DNA of 64,000 bases from Trogon surrucura (lineage: Eukaryota; Chordata; Aves; Trogoniformes; Trogonidae), in assembly GCA_020746105.1 (NCBI GenBank), contig CM036624.1:2537562-2601561 (forward strand), given 5' to 3'. The stretch's first letter is position 1, and each line of letters begins with the position of its first letter. Shown piece by piece: positions 51,308 through 61,694 of this stretch. The translations under genes were made by a program, and so were the position numbers. The notes below the pieces were generated by a model. That model was not told the origin of the DNA. It was given only the letters and a program-made list of their open reading frames with translations, and did no database searches.

Positions 51308-54300
51308 GGGGCGCCTGGCGGTGCCCGGCTTGTGGAGAGAAGGGCGGTGTCCCCTGGGTCTCGCCCCTGCTGCCGGCGTCGCAGCTTCCCACGGCCGGGA
51401 CGGGCCTTCCCGGCGCCTGCTGGGGAGGTGGGGATGGGCCCCGGCCCAGGGGTTGCGGCCTGTGACGGAGGGAAGGGGGGGAAGGAGCCGGCGGCCGCCT
51501 CGCTGCGGGGGAGCCCCGTGGGCCTGGAGCAGGAGGAGGTGGCAGCCTTCTCAGGCCTCCCCTGCGTGTCTGCTCCTTTTGTTTTAACTTCTTTTATATA
51601 ACTTCTTGGATACTCGGGCAGAAGAATGAGGGAGCCTTAAGATGGTTCAGGGCCTGTTCACGTAATAACAGGCACTAGTAACAATTTGCCCTGGGGACCG
51701 TCAGCTGTCTCGCTCACAAGTACTTGGGCTGTTTTTGGAAACACTTTAAAACACGTAAAACCACTTTAACAGTGGCCTGTGTGGAAAGAAGCGTTAGTCA
51801 CAGCAGGAGCTGGTAACTGGGTTATTAATGGCTGGCACTCACAGAATTCGTTGAGTTAGCTTTGAAGTGTGGCTCTGAGAGTGCGGTGGCTGTGTTGGTG
51901 AGGCCCTGGCTCTCCTGCTCGCTGTGTAATTGGGTGCCCAGCAGCACCAGAGGGTAGTAAATTTGTGCTTTTTGGCAACAAATAGTCATTAGGTTGGTGT
52001 AAGGTAGAAGTGTGCCCTCCTTCCCTGCCAGCCTGGGTGCTCTGGCAGCTCTGTTGAGGCAGTTCAGAGAAGCTGATCTGGGAAAAGTTGAACGGTTTGT
52101 AGTTATTTTTTTATCTGGCTGAGCTTTCCTGCGTCACTGAAGGACCACTCCTGACTTAGAGTAATTATTAGCTAACCTGACTTTTTTTTCCTCCTTTTAG
52201 CGGTAATTTAACAACTGTCTTCCTAGTGGAGATGGCAGTTTGGGGTGGGTTGTCTTTGGTGTCTGTGGGGGGTTTTTTTAGCCCTATTGAGTCTGGAGAA
52301 GACACGGTCTTAGCATGACATTGTAAGGTTTCAAATAATATTTTATCCAGGCTTGTATTTCTTTGTGCTTGAAGTAGACTGTGAATCGGTCTGGACAAAG
52401 ATGTGCCATTGCTAGACGGCTGCGTGCGCTTCCAGCACTTCATGCGTGCAATAATGCAAATGATTATAAGGCCATAGTGTATTTTACAGTTTTACTGACA
52501 TGAATCTATATTTCCTAGTAGTGAGTAAAGGAAAGGGTTGCAGAGGTCAGCATTTGAAGGGATTATTGCTGACTGTCTCCCCGTACGCTCTCTGGGATGG
52601 GATTCCCAAACTGTCATTCGTGCCACTCCTAAGCGGTGCATAGCTAGCTACAAAGCTAAGAGCTGCTGCTGGCAGTATTCAGCAGAAGGGAGGAGAGAAG
52701 TTTGTAAATCCTTGCTTTAGCACACTTATGACTGAAATTCCTACATTCTCTGCAGCACAAATAGGAATACCAAATTAACATGCAAGTATGACTTAGGAAA
52801 ATGTTCTGTGTTCAGGAAAAGCGTATGCTTAGCTTATACTTTAGTTGTTGCAAACTGTATTTGCTTGTTTTCCTGACCTGTTTTTTTTCATGTATACTTA
52901 GGAAACGAGTTATATTAAACACCTTAACTAATTCTTTTACATTACCACGAGAAAACTAGTTTAATTCTTTCTGTATGTTTAACAACAAACACCTGGAATT
53001 CATAAGCTTTAGAACATCACATGCTTAGAGCTAGAAAGAAATGTATATGCCCCAGATCTTGTCAAATTTGTTTCCTTTGTGACTAAGAAAATGCCTAAAA
53101 ATTAGATCAGTCTGCAGGAAAACATTGTTTAGGTCTGATGGCTCTATAGGATCCACTTTCAAAGGTCAAAAGATTATGAACCAGTCCCTATAAAATAATA
53201 CGAAAATTTCAGAAACGGCTTTCTTAGAGAAATGGGGCGTAATCCAAATAAGGAGTCATCAGGTATATTTAATGTACTCCTGTATTTATCATCTGTTCAT
53301 ATGAACTAGTAAAACATCGCATGTACCTACATTCTGAGCTATACATTGAGACTAGAGACACCTGAAGCAAATAGATGTGGTCTGACCTTCCAAAATTCAT
53401 GCAATTGTGAGTCCCCTCTTAGGTTAAAAAATAAATAAACCTTGGTTTAGAGAACACATTTTAAAAATGCAATACATACGATTATGGAAAGGTATGTATG
53501 TAAACGTTGCTACCAGTCTAATTTAAAATGCAGAAATTTTTGTGGGTGCAGCCTTTGTGCTGATGAAACCTGTTCAGCAACAAGAACAAAATCTAAAAAG
53601 CTGTTGTGGTAACTGCAATCAAAATGTTTTTTAATTTGCTTGGTGCTCTTAGAAGTGAATGCTTGAATGTATAATCTGTGTAAGTGAAAGAGAAGACATC
53701 ACCACCAGTTGCTGGAGTTCTTGTGCTGCCACTTCTACTTTTGCAGGCATGCCAGGATGTGATTTTAGTTATTGGCAAAGACATAAACAGTCCTCATGGA
53801 AAATTAATTGAAATTTGTTCTGATTGTTCAGAGTAGATAAACAAAAAAACTGACTGAGGAGTCATCACGTTCTGCTCTGTTCCTGTTTATCTATCTTAAA
53901 GTATTTTAAATAGCAATAATCTCTTCTGTACACAATCTTTCTGCTGCAAAGTATTTTATACTCTAAAGTTCATTCTGAGTGGCGGGGGAGAGGGAAGATG
54001 TTAAGGGTTAAAACAAGCAGCTCACAAACTTTATTTTTCAACCTTCTTTCTCCCTTATTTCCCCCCTCCTCCGCCCCCCAAATTAGCAATGCATTTGACT
54101 AGTGATTACATCATAGGCCTGATTCTTCACTGTCATGTGTCCAGCCATTTACGGGGTGGGTGTGCCAAGCCTGCAGTCGGTGTCAGGCAAGAGGAGAAAG
54201 TGTGACGCGCAGCTGTGAATAATGGTGTGGGTGACTGTTGTTGCTAATAGTCTAAACCTTGGGAGATAGTGGAATGAGCCTTGACTAACAATTCTATACC

Positions 54301-54440
54301 TCTGTTTCTTCATTTTTAGGACTCATTTGGCTTCTTGAAGAGGTTATGCTCTTAGTAGAGTAGATGCTCTTAGACTAAATTAAGGCTAGGGGTAGATTAC
54401 ACAGAGTGTTCAAGCTGGAATAATATTTTAAGTGTAGTTT

Positions 54441-54503
54441 TATAGAATCGTAGAATGTTAGGAGTTGGAAGGGACCTCTAGAGATCATCTAGTCCAACCC
54501 CCC
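54441..54503 (-). mobile_element. CR1 LINE terminal fragment (about 63 bp)
   Basis: This is the reverse complement of the CR1 end. The plus strand reads TAGAATCGTAGAATGTTAGG, AGTTGGAAGGGACCTCTAGA, GATCATCTAGTCCAACCCCC. It lies about 430 bp before a long CR1 copy of the opposite orientation. Confidence 0.93.
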
Positions 54504-54934
54504 TTCACAATACTTGATATAGTAAAATGTTTTGAATTAGCGATACCATTGGTGGTTTTACTGTGGCACTTCTCTATAGCCAGACTCAATGCTAGTGAAG
54601 AGTTTGTCACACTACCTACAAGGGGTAGTAACAACATTCCCCTTTCAGAGTAGCTGGCTGTATTAGTGCAAATCCACAAACACAGCAGTTAACAGCCACT
54701 GTTCTGCCGCATAACACTTCAGTCTTGATGTTGGAAAAAGGCTAGGGATAACACCACGGGGATAATTTTTTTAATTGCTGCTATGGAATTTGCCTGTTTA
54801 AAATGATCCCATCTGTTCGCCTTAGCTTAGAGGGTATCAGTCACGATAGAAATAGTAATGGCTGCAGGGAGGGGTGCGCCCTGTCTCCTGGAAACTCTGG
54901 CAGAGAAGCAGCACGCACAGCTCAGTGTGGTGAG

Positions 54935-55911
54935 GGGATAGAGTGCACCCTCAGCGAGTTCGCTGATGATACAGAGCTGGAGGGGTGGCTGACACCCAGG
55001 CAGGCTGTGCTGCCACCCAGCGAGATCTGGACGGGCTGGAGAGCTGGGCAAAGGGGAACCTCATGGAGTTCAGTAAGGACAAGTGCGGAGTCCTGCGTCT
55101 GGGGAGGAATAACACCAGCACCAGCACAGATTAGGGATGTCCTGCTGAAAGCTGCCCCGTGGAAAAAGACCTCGGAGTCCCAGTGGGCAGTGAGTGTCCC
55201 TGGGACAGCAACGTGCCCTGGTGGCCAAGAGGCCAGTGGGATCCTGGGGGGCATCAAGAAAAGTGGGTCCAGCAGGGCTGGGGAGGTTCTCCTGCCCCTC
55301 TGCTCTGCCCTGGGGAGACCACACCTGGAATCCTGTGTCCAGTTTGGGGCTCCCCAGTTCCAGAGAGACAGGGACCTACTGGAGAGAGTCCAAGGGAGAG
55401 CTACGAGGGTGATCAAGGGACTTGAACATCTCTGCTGTGAAGAGAGACTGAGAGACCTGGGGCTGTTCAGCCTTGAAAGGAGATGGCTGAGAGGGGACCT
55501 TATTAATGTGTAGAAATGTCTGAGGGGTGAAGGTGAAGAGGAAGGTGCCAGTCTCTTTTTGGTGGTGCCCAGTTCTATTACTATATTAATAGAACAAGAA
55601 ATATTAATATATTATTAATATTATTAATACTATTATTAATATTATTATATTAATAGAACAAGGAATAATAGGTGTAAGCCAGAACATCGCAAGTTCCACC
55701 TCAGCATGGGGAGAAACTCCTTCCCTGTGCGGGTGCCGGAGCCCTGGCCCAGGCTGCCCAGAGAGGGTGTGGAGTCTCCTGCTCTGGTGACTTTCAAACC
55801 CCGCCTGGACGCGTTCCTGTGTGGCTGCCCTGGGTGACCCTGCTCTGGCAGGGGGTTGGACTAGATAATCTCTAGCGGTCCTTTCCAACCCCAACATTCT
55901 GTGATTCTATG
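54935..55911 (+). mobile_element. CR1 LINE fragment, ORF2 C-terminal part and complete 3' end
   Basis: This is the longest CR1 copy in the window, 5'-truncated. The plus-strand frame contains the reverse-transcriptase catalytic motif FADDT (from about 54957) and then RT C-terminal remnants in shifted frames, such as RDLLERVQGRATRVIKGLEH, ERLRDLGLFSLERR and LRGDLIN. The frame that is open to 55513 ends in a stop directly after this block. The 3' end is intact, with ATTCTGTG and ATTCTATG at 55896-55911. An (ATT)n expansion interrupts it at about 55575-55665. Frame changes relative to family proteins show it is dead. It closely matches the inverted copy at 3273-4108, so both belong to the same or a sister subfamily. 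Confidence 0.94.
55575..55665 (+). repeat. (ATT)n expansion inside the CR1 copy
   Basis: An irregular ATT/ATA-rich tract is flanked on both sides by a near-identical TATTAATAGAACAAG (about 55584 and 55647). The related copy at 3273-4108 has a single simple CAATAGAACAAGAAATAAT at this place, so the tract arose by expansion and duplication after insertion. Confidence 0.85.
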
Positions 55912-57806
55912 GTGCTGTCAGACTGTGAACATACCAGGAACCAGTCATGTCCTAATGCAATCCTTACAGAAATGTGTTTGTTGACTTCAGCAGATTTTGT
56001 GTTGGGTATGTGCAGGTTGAACAGGTAATCTGTAAATGATTCTGTAAGGTTGTTACAGTGTAAGGACGACTTGTGAATTGGAATTACTGATATTCCAGCC
56101 TCTTATGCTTATGATATTTTATTAAGTATACTTCTTTATAAGTAGTGGTAAATCCAGTAAAACTGTAAGAGTCAAGAAATTACATTTTTAAACAGGTATT
56201 ATCAAGTGATTATCTGAATTCTTACAACTTCTTTGGCATTATTACTGAAATGCGTGTGTGTGTAGTTTCTGCAAGCTAGGAGTTTTCTCAGAGCGTGATT
56301 TTGGAGGGGAATATGTTCTTGTTTCAGGATGATGGAAAAGTATAAGAACAGTTACATAACTATTGTCTTTCAAATTCTTCCATTTGTAATCAGAAAGTGC
56401 TGAGGCATTTACAAGGGAAGAAAACAATTTACCAACTTTACAGATTATAGTAGAGTCATGAGTCAAAGGAAAAGTATGACATTTTACTTGAATTCTCTGT
56501 GATTTTTGGTACGGTTAAAAATTAAAAAAGGAAAAAGGTGAAGTAGTAACCACTTTAGCTCATTTACTCCTGAAATCAGCACAACCAAAAAGTTGCCCAG
56601 TGAGAATCAAATGTGGTACCCAACAGTCACTTCTCTTAATGCTGGGATGCTACTGGTTTCATTTCCTGAGCTTGGCTTTGACTTGATGTAGCTCTGTGAA
56701 GGAGGGGAAAAAAAAACCCTGCATCTTCCTCCCCAGTTCTACTGGATTACCAACAGATCTGTCCCTTTCCTGCAGTTGGTGAGAGGCAAAACCTCGAATC
56801 TTTCTTGATAACCGTGGCTAGTTGATTGGTTTTTCTTTTTCTCTGGTTACTTTGGTGTCTTATTTCCTGAGAATTTTTTTTTTGTTTTTATGGCCACCTA
56901 GTGCCTGACGTTTTCTCTAAGGAAAACCCTAAGGTTGCATAGATGCACTGTAAAATAAATGCATGGTGGGAGATTTACACTTTGTGCAAAAATAAAACAC
57001 AGTGTTATTGCCATTATGGTAGCTGTTAGCTAATGCTTTATCTGCCTTCCAGTTCAGAGGAAAATGGGCATGACTGGTTTTCAGTTGTGTGTTCAGGTAT
57101 AAGAAGTTTGAGTCAGTTAGCAAGACTTTTTCACTAGGTCTGAATGAGAGTGAATGTTAATAATAGTGCGCTTTTTTCCTGTTGAACTATGCTTCACTGA
57201 AGTGGCTTCTACATCTGAAGAAAGATCTAAACAGTCACAAAAGCTCATTTGTATTGAGCATATACATGATTTAATAGCAGAGCATGAATAGACTTCAGTT
57301 TCCCATCTTTTGGCCCTGCCTTCAGTTTCCACTGAAGCCCACGTGTGTCTGGGTGAGACTGACAGTAAATAGAGAATGCTCTGTTAGAATAGTAGAATTC
57401 TGGTGTCTTTTAATTGTATCAGAACTGTTTTTTGGAAGGCATAGTAGTGAAGATGAATGAGGAGAGGAAAGCATAGGAGAGTACACGATGAGGGGTTTGG
57501 GGTTTGTTTGTTCATTTGTTTCCTATATATCTTCTTTGAAACATCATCATCCAATTTTTCACTGTTCTAGGGAGTTTCCTTCCCTTAGCTTACTGGGGAA
57601 ATGCATGTTACTGAGGAATTTCTGATGATTACTTTAGGTTAAATGGTATAAGTGGTTGGTGCGCTGTTTAAAAAGCGGCTGCGGAAGGTGTGCATCCAAG
57701 ATTTTTATTATAACCATTTATGCACAGTGACCCTCGATGGCTTTGGAGGTTTTAATTATGCATGCATGGTAAGATCACAACCTGAGTGCACAGAACTCGC
57801 TTACAT

Positions 57807-58409
57807 TTAATTCTCTTTCAGCATAACAAGCATACCTGAGACTCCCAGTTCTGCACAGTGTTTTATAGTCCCTGATAATCTGGGGGTTGTTTTAACAGCC
57901 ACAGTACAGTCCTTAGAGATGATAATGTAGTAAATGAGGAGAGGATCAGTCTGGAGAAGAGTGTGCCAGCAGGCACTGTGTTGAATCAAGGGCCTCATTA
58001 TATGAAACAAAAGTAACCCTTGGAGATTTTGTACAGGGACTTGCTGGACTATGTATCTATGCGTTTCCTTTTGGTCTGGCAAGTCTTCCCTGTTTGTATC
58101 GAGCTCTTTCCTCCTCTTTTTTGTTCGTAAGGGAGGGGAAGCAATTGCTTGATGGGAGAATGTAGAGTAGGAGAACATATTTCGTTGCAATGAGCCCCTG
58201 TGTTGATACAAGTCCAGCCTGTTCAGCTGAGTGAGTATTTTGCTGTGCATGGGGTAACTATTGAAGTTGGAAGCTTGAGAGTCTCTGTCCCAGCTGGTAA
58301 GTGCTCTTTCAGGATAGGAAAGGCAGCAAGTCATGGTCACCAGAAGAGATGGGGAAGCAAAAACTGATTCAGTAAGAAAGTGTGTCCAAGGGAGAGGACA
58401 CACTGACAT
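57807..58409 (-). other. 200-codon open frame of unknown nature (probably not a gene)
   Basis: This is the longest open frame in the window outside repeats and the CpG island: 200 codons from ATG at 58409 to a stop at 57807 on the minus strand. I recognise no family, signal peptide or domain. Given 64 kb and both strands, about one frame of this length by chance is not surprising. It lies about 7.4 kb upstream of the CAMSAP2 CpG island on the same strand. Confidence 0.15.
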
Positions 58410-61124
58410 ATTTTCATATCGTTTGCCACCAAGGTCTTGAGTGGTATTGTATTGCTATGATTAGGAATACTATTTGACTTTTTTGAGTAAAGAGGTGAGC
58501 TGGAGGTGGGATACTTCAGCAGAAAGAGATCAAAAAAATAAGAATTATAAATGCTATTTATATTGTAGAAGGTCGTAGAAGTTCTAGTCACAGACCACAA
58601 TATCACAGTGGAAATGCAGGACAAAGGGAAGAACCATGTTTATTCAGAGTCAGAGTGATAAACTTTTCGGTTAATGTAAGACAGGGCAAGCAGTAACAAA
58701 AAAGGCTTTGATATTATGTTGCTCTGATTTCATTATTTGAGGGAGTCCAGTCCCATGGAAATGTCCTCACTGCTACTAGAGAGCAGGTTTCCTGTGTACC
58801 AGCAGAAGATTAAGAGCCATCTGCATGGAGATGCTCTGTGTCTGTGCTTCTGCTGGCTCTTTAATCATTAAAGGAAGACATGTCCTGCTTCCCAGGGCCA
58901 ACACCCTCTTGTAACCACTGACTACCTTTGTGGTTTCTTGCAGAGCAGACAGTGCCGGTGATGCAGAAGCCTTTTCGCTATCTCACCTTGTTGCTCGAAG
59001 TTCCACTGATCTGGTAGGAGCTTTGTTCTTCCCTGTCTCCTGTCTGGCTAGCCGTGTTTTTCCTTTGTTCGGGCTGCACAGCGCAGTAGTGCTCTGTTCT
59101 TCAGGTATTTACATTGGCAATGTCAGCGGGAGCTCTTCCCCTGCAGCTTTAGTTTGCTCTGGAGCCGAGCGGAGTGAGGATCTGAGTACGCTGCCTCACT
59201 CTAGTCCACACGGAACTCCTCAAGAATGCTCAGGTCCTTATATAGCCAGCATGTTTGCTGGCTGAGTCGCAGATAATCTCAGAGGAATTGTCATTTCATA
59301 GGTTTACTTCGTTTTAATTCGTGTTGAACTCTAAGGTAGGCAGAGCTATTCTGGGGGGTAATGTGCTCCAGGCAAATTTTCCTGAGGGAAAACGCAAGTT
59401 AGTCAAGAAAATCAGCAAAAACGTTTCTGAGCTGCTCTGTCTCGTGGGATTCTGTGGCCCTGTTCCTTCTAGTGTTTCCTTTCAAATATCTCACCAGATA
59501 TATTCAGAACGGTTTTATAATTTGTTGGTATGTTTTGATTGCCTCTTTGAGTTTTGAAGCACTGGGAGGTTTCTTCCTCTTAGGCATAAGCCTAAGCCAA
59601 GACTTTTCTTGCAGGTCAGGCAACTACCGTAGCCTTCTTGTTTCTTGACACCTGGCTGTTGCCTGAACGAGAGTTTCCTTTGCTTGGCCTACGATCTGTG
59701 TTATGCGTGAAATCTAATTTCTCTATATCTTGCTAGTTGCCACAGGAAACAATATCGCTTTGGCAAGGAACTGTACAAAATGACCTTGTCCTAATGGGTC
59801 ATGTGCCAAAAAAAAAGAAGACAAGAAATCTGAAATTGGACTTTGCACGACTCGAAGCTTTGAATCATTTGGTGCAAAACAAACCAAAAACAAGTCCACA
59901 TAATTTAACGTGGAAATACTAGGCTTACGTTTTGTAAGGATGGTGTGCTAAAACTTGGCCAATTTTTTCCACAACCCAGCCTTATACCCACAACAGCTGA
60001 GTTGTATTAAGAATTAGCACATGTTGAATCCACTGAATTGTGTAGCAGATAGAATCCCAGAGTGCTTCATATGCATTTTGTGTGGTCTTAAAAAGAATAT
60101 ACGCATCCATGGAGTCCTGACCTTATAGCACAAAAGTCTCCTTTCACACTGCAATACTTTAAAATTATTTAATACCAGAGTTAGTAGACATATAATGATC
60201 TGGGATGCTAACCTGCTAACCAGAGGGGTTTTTTTTTTTTGATAAAGCAACTGAAAAATATATGAAGTGCTAAATTGTTTACCTTATTTAGTGTAAATTT
60301 AATTTATTGCAAAACTTGAAAATGTATTTTAAAACTTGTCATCCGAATTCTTTTGAGCTGGGCATTATCGTGCCGAATTTTTTTGTAGCCAAGTTACAAA
60401 TCCCAGAAAAATAAGGATTACGTGCAAAGTTCTTGGCAGATCTCTCTTGGAACGGCATAAACAAAACTGCTTAACAAGGAGGCATTCATGATTTCTGTCT
60501 TGTTACCCTCTGTTGTTGCAGTCACCAGCTGGAAGGGTACTGGCATCTTCAGATCTTTCTAATAAAAAGCATAGGGAGCTGCCATCCGAGGGTAGTAGGG
60601 AGGGATACGTTGCATTTTTGAAGCTTGTTTTCTGTTTTAATAGCTGTTGTACTTGATCAAGCTGAGATTAACGCATTGTCTTGGTGTTCTCGCCATGGAC
60701 AAAGTTTAGGCAACTGGCTGAGTTTCTGAAGGACAAACCGGTCGGCTGAACTGGAGCGGTCTGTGGTCGCCAAGTGTGCAATTAAACCACGGGTGGACAA
60801 CTTAGTGTCACTGTGTCACGCGAGGTGGAGGTTTCTCTGCTTGTGATTTGTAACAACTAACTGATAAATACTGCAAGTGATTCACAGAGGCAAAAGCTCA
60901 AGGGAGTTAAAGGATTTACGGTTTTGGAACGTTGCGATGTATTCTCCTATCTTTTTGTTATGTTGAATACCACAGTCTCATACAATTGGTGTTTATTATT
61001 ATTTTCATGTAGTACTTTCAAGTCCTCAGTTTTATCTCACCTTGACTGTATTTGCTGGTATGTGTAACTTAAAAAAAGAAACCAAAACATTCTCTCTTTT
61101 ATGCGATAAAACTTAATGACACGT

Positions 61125-61694
61125 TGTTGTGCTTTAACCCCATCCACCACGCTCCCCGCTCCCAGTGGGAGAGGGAGGAGATCCAGCGGGGGAAAAAATG
61201 TAAAACTCGTGGGTTGAGATAAGAACAGTTCAATAACTAAAATAAAATAATAAATAAATAATTTATAATAACAAGAATAATGAAATATATTAATAACATT
61301 TAAAGATAGAAAGAAACAAACCCCAAGAAGAGATCAGTGCTGCGCGGTGCAGCTGCCCACCCCACGCTGCCTGATGCCCGGCCGGTCCCTGAGCAGCGAT
61401 CCAGCCCTCCCGGCCAGCTCCCCCAGTTTATGTACTGGGCAGGGTGCTCTGTGCTCTGGAATATCCCTGTGGCTGCCTCGGGTCAGCTCTCCTGGCCCTG
61501 CTCCCTCCCAGCTTCTTGTGCACCTGCTCGCTGGCAGAGCAGGAGAAACTGCAAAAATCCTCAACTTGGGGTGAGCGCTCCTTAGCAACAGCTCAAACAC
61601 CAGCGTGTCATCAACGTTTATTGTCACAGTAAATCCAAAATAGAGCACTGTGCCAGCTACTAGGAAGAAAATTATTCCAGCTGAAACCAGGACA
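61125..61694 (-). mobile_element. Solo LTR of an avian endogenous retrovirus (second family)
   Basis: On the minus strand the element begins TGTCCTGGTTTCAGCTGG at 61694 and ends ACAACA at 61125, giving TG...CA termini. The flanking 5-mers CACGT (61120-61124) and TACGT (61695-61699) differ by one transition and look like an aged target-site duplication. A weak TATA-like TACATAAA lies at 61434-61427 in the sense direction. I recognise the general pattern (CTCGTGGGTTGAGATAA, CTGGAATATCCCTGTGGC, ACCAGCTACTAGGAAGAAAA on the plus strand) as a common avian LTR. An AT-rich (AATA)n expansion sits at about 61230-61300. No viral genes adjoin it. The subfamily is not assigned. Confidence 0.88.

Larger units (their letters stand above)
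50440..51560. promoter_or_regulatory. CpG island, promoter of CAMSAP2 (possibly bidirectional)
   Basis: This stretch is dense in CpG and GC, against an AT-rich background on both sides, and starts at CAMSAP2 exon 1. It contains GC boxes, a perfect NRF1-type palindrome, an E-box and an 18-bp tandem repeat, each listed separately. Long open frames run through it in several plus-strand frames simultaneously, with Pro/Arg/Ala-rich products; this is the signature of stop-poor GC-rich DNA and not of coding sequence. Boundaries are by eye. Confidence 0.9.

Noticed and set aside
54803-55513. 236-codon plus-strand open frame
   Set aside because: It is a CR1 reverse-transcriptase remnant (FADDT motif), annotated as a mobile element and not as a host gene.
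58930-59265. 111-codon plus-strand frame preceded by an acceptor-like TTTCTTGCAG, considered as a DDX59 exon
   Set aside because: The translation shows no DEAD-box or HIT zinc-finger motif and no similarity to the DDX59 N terminus.
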